Of a stretch of 64,000 bases of DNA, positions 63,518 through 64,000 are shown piece by piece. The first letter of the stretch is position 1. Each line of letters begins with the position of its first letter. The notes under the pieces were generated by a model that did no database searches, had not been told where the DNA came from, and saw nothing but the letters and a program-made list of their open reading frames with translations. The DNA is from Hydrogenophaga sp. Lineage in GTDB: Bacteria; Pseudomonadota; Gammaproteobacteria; Burkholderiales; Burkholderiaceae_C. The translations under genes were made by a program, and so were the position numbers. The stretch covers positions 620,001 through 684,000 of the forward strand of contig NZ_JADMJO010000003.1 of NCBI RefSeq assembly GCF_018780385.1, written 5' to 3'.

Positions 63518-64000
63518 TCACAAGCGTTCGATGACGGTGACGTTGGCCATGCCGCCGCCCTCGCACATGGTCTGCAGGCCGTAGCGCTTGCCGCGCGCGC
63601 CCAGCGCGTGCACCAGCGTCGTCATGAGCTTGGTGCCCGAGCCACCCAGCGGGTGGCCCAGCGCGATCGCGCCGCCGTTCACGTTCAGGCGGTCGGCGTC
63701 CGCGCCCAGCGCCTTGAGCCAGGCCAGCGGCACCGAGGCAAAAGCCTCGTTGACTTCGTAGAGGTCGATGTCGGCGATGTTCATGCCGGCTTTCTTCAGC
63801 GCGCGCTCGGTCGCGGGGATGGGTGCTTCCAGCATGATCACCGGGTCGTGGCCGATCACCGTCATGTGGTGGATGCGCGCCAGCGGCTTCACGCCCAGCG
63901 CCTTCAGGCCGCGCTCGTTGACCACCATCACGCCGGTGGCGCCGTCGCAGATCTGGCTGGCGTTGGCCGCGCTGATCACGCCACCCTCTTGCAGCAGCTT
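63518..64000 (-). CDS. Acetyl-CoA C-acyltransferase (thiolase), C-terminal part only
   Basis: The frame runs off the right edge; at least 160 residues are in the window. Thiolase C-terminal blocks are clear: ASQICDGATGVMVVNE, DLYEVNEAFASVPLAWLKAL, LNVNGGAIALGHPLGGSGTKLMTTL with the catalytic His, and QTMCEGGGMANVTVIERL with the catalytic Cys. It performs the thiolytic step of beta-oxidation. Ends 13 bp before livG, so it probably heads or belongs to the transporter operon. Confidence 0.94.
   Translation of the reverse strand, partial: KLLQEGGVISAANASQICDGATGVMVVNERGLKALGVKPLARIHHMTVIGHDPVIMLEAPIPATERALKKAGMNIADIDLYEVNEAFASVPLAWLKALGADADRLNVNGGAIALGHPLGGSGTKLMTTLVHALGARGKRYGLQTMCEGGGMANVTVIERL

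Overview
The window looks like a chromosomal segment of a GC-rich betaproteobacterium, most likely Burkholderiales (Comamonadaceae-like). The reasons are the XrtB-type exosortase/EPS gene set (EpsA, D, E, F, G, XrtB, EpsI), several PEP-CTERM proteins, and a large acyl-CoA plus Liv-type ABC transporter region. No tRNA, rRNA, IS element or CRISPR array was recognised.

Layout. (1) 1-8727, minus strand: a two-partner secretion pair (TpsB, then a very large TpsA that runs off the left edge), preceded by a PstS-like exported protein and a PEP-CTERM protein. (2) 8948-18942, minus strand: one tightly overlapping operon of 11 genes coding for a hybrid type II secretion / type IV pilus-like machine. 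It holds GspG, GspF, GspE, PilM-, PilN-, PilO- and GspC/PilP-like proteins, GspD and three more pseudopilin-like proteins, and ends with the LuxR-family regulator EpsA. (3) 19148-21023: a divergent pair of a PhoB-like response regulator and a PstS-like phosphate-binding protein, without PhoR or PstCAB. (4) 21064-42062, plus strand: a long, mostly start/stop-overlapping EPS operon. It encodes export and chain-length proteins, exosortase B and EpsI, GDP-fucose synthesis, seven glycosyltransferases, a Wzx-like flippase, a Wzy-like membrane protein, a methyltransferase and an acetyltransferase. A VanZ-like gene lies on the opposite strand inside it. (5) 42069-50764: a secreted trypsin-like protease, two PEP-CTERM proteins, and an extracellular nuclease plus 5'-nucleotidase pair that share an RTX-type C-terminal cassette. 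(6) 51015-64000: acyl-CoA catabolism (nitronate monooxygenase, two crotonases, acyl-CoA dehydrogenase with an APH-like kinase, SDR, acyl-CoA ligase, thiolase) together with a complete LivGFHM plus binding-protein transporter.

How it may work together. Regions 1-5 read as one cell-surface programme. A fucose-containing polysaccharide is made and exported, PEP-CTERM proteins are sorted by XrtB, and a dedicated GspDEFG-type machine may deliver proteins to the surface. The most interesting signal is regulatory. Three sites have the same architecture: two CTGTCAT-like half-sites 11 bp apart, then exactly 10 nt, then a (T/C)AGNNT -10-like hexamer. They lie before the phoB-like gene, before the pstS-like gene (and so the EPS operon behind it), and before the nuclease/nucleotidase region. 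This suggests a local Pho-type regulon that couples phosphate starvation to EPS/PEP-CTERM matrix formation and to scavenging of extracellular DNA. That coupling is an inference and needs testing.

Limits: functions come from reading motifs, not from database searches. Glycosyltransferase substrates, the Wzy assignment and the catabolic substrate are not determined.
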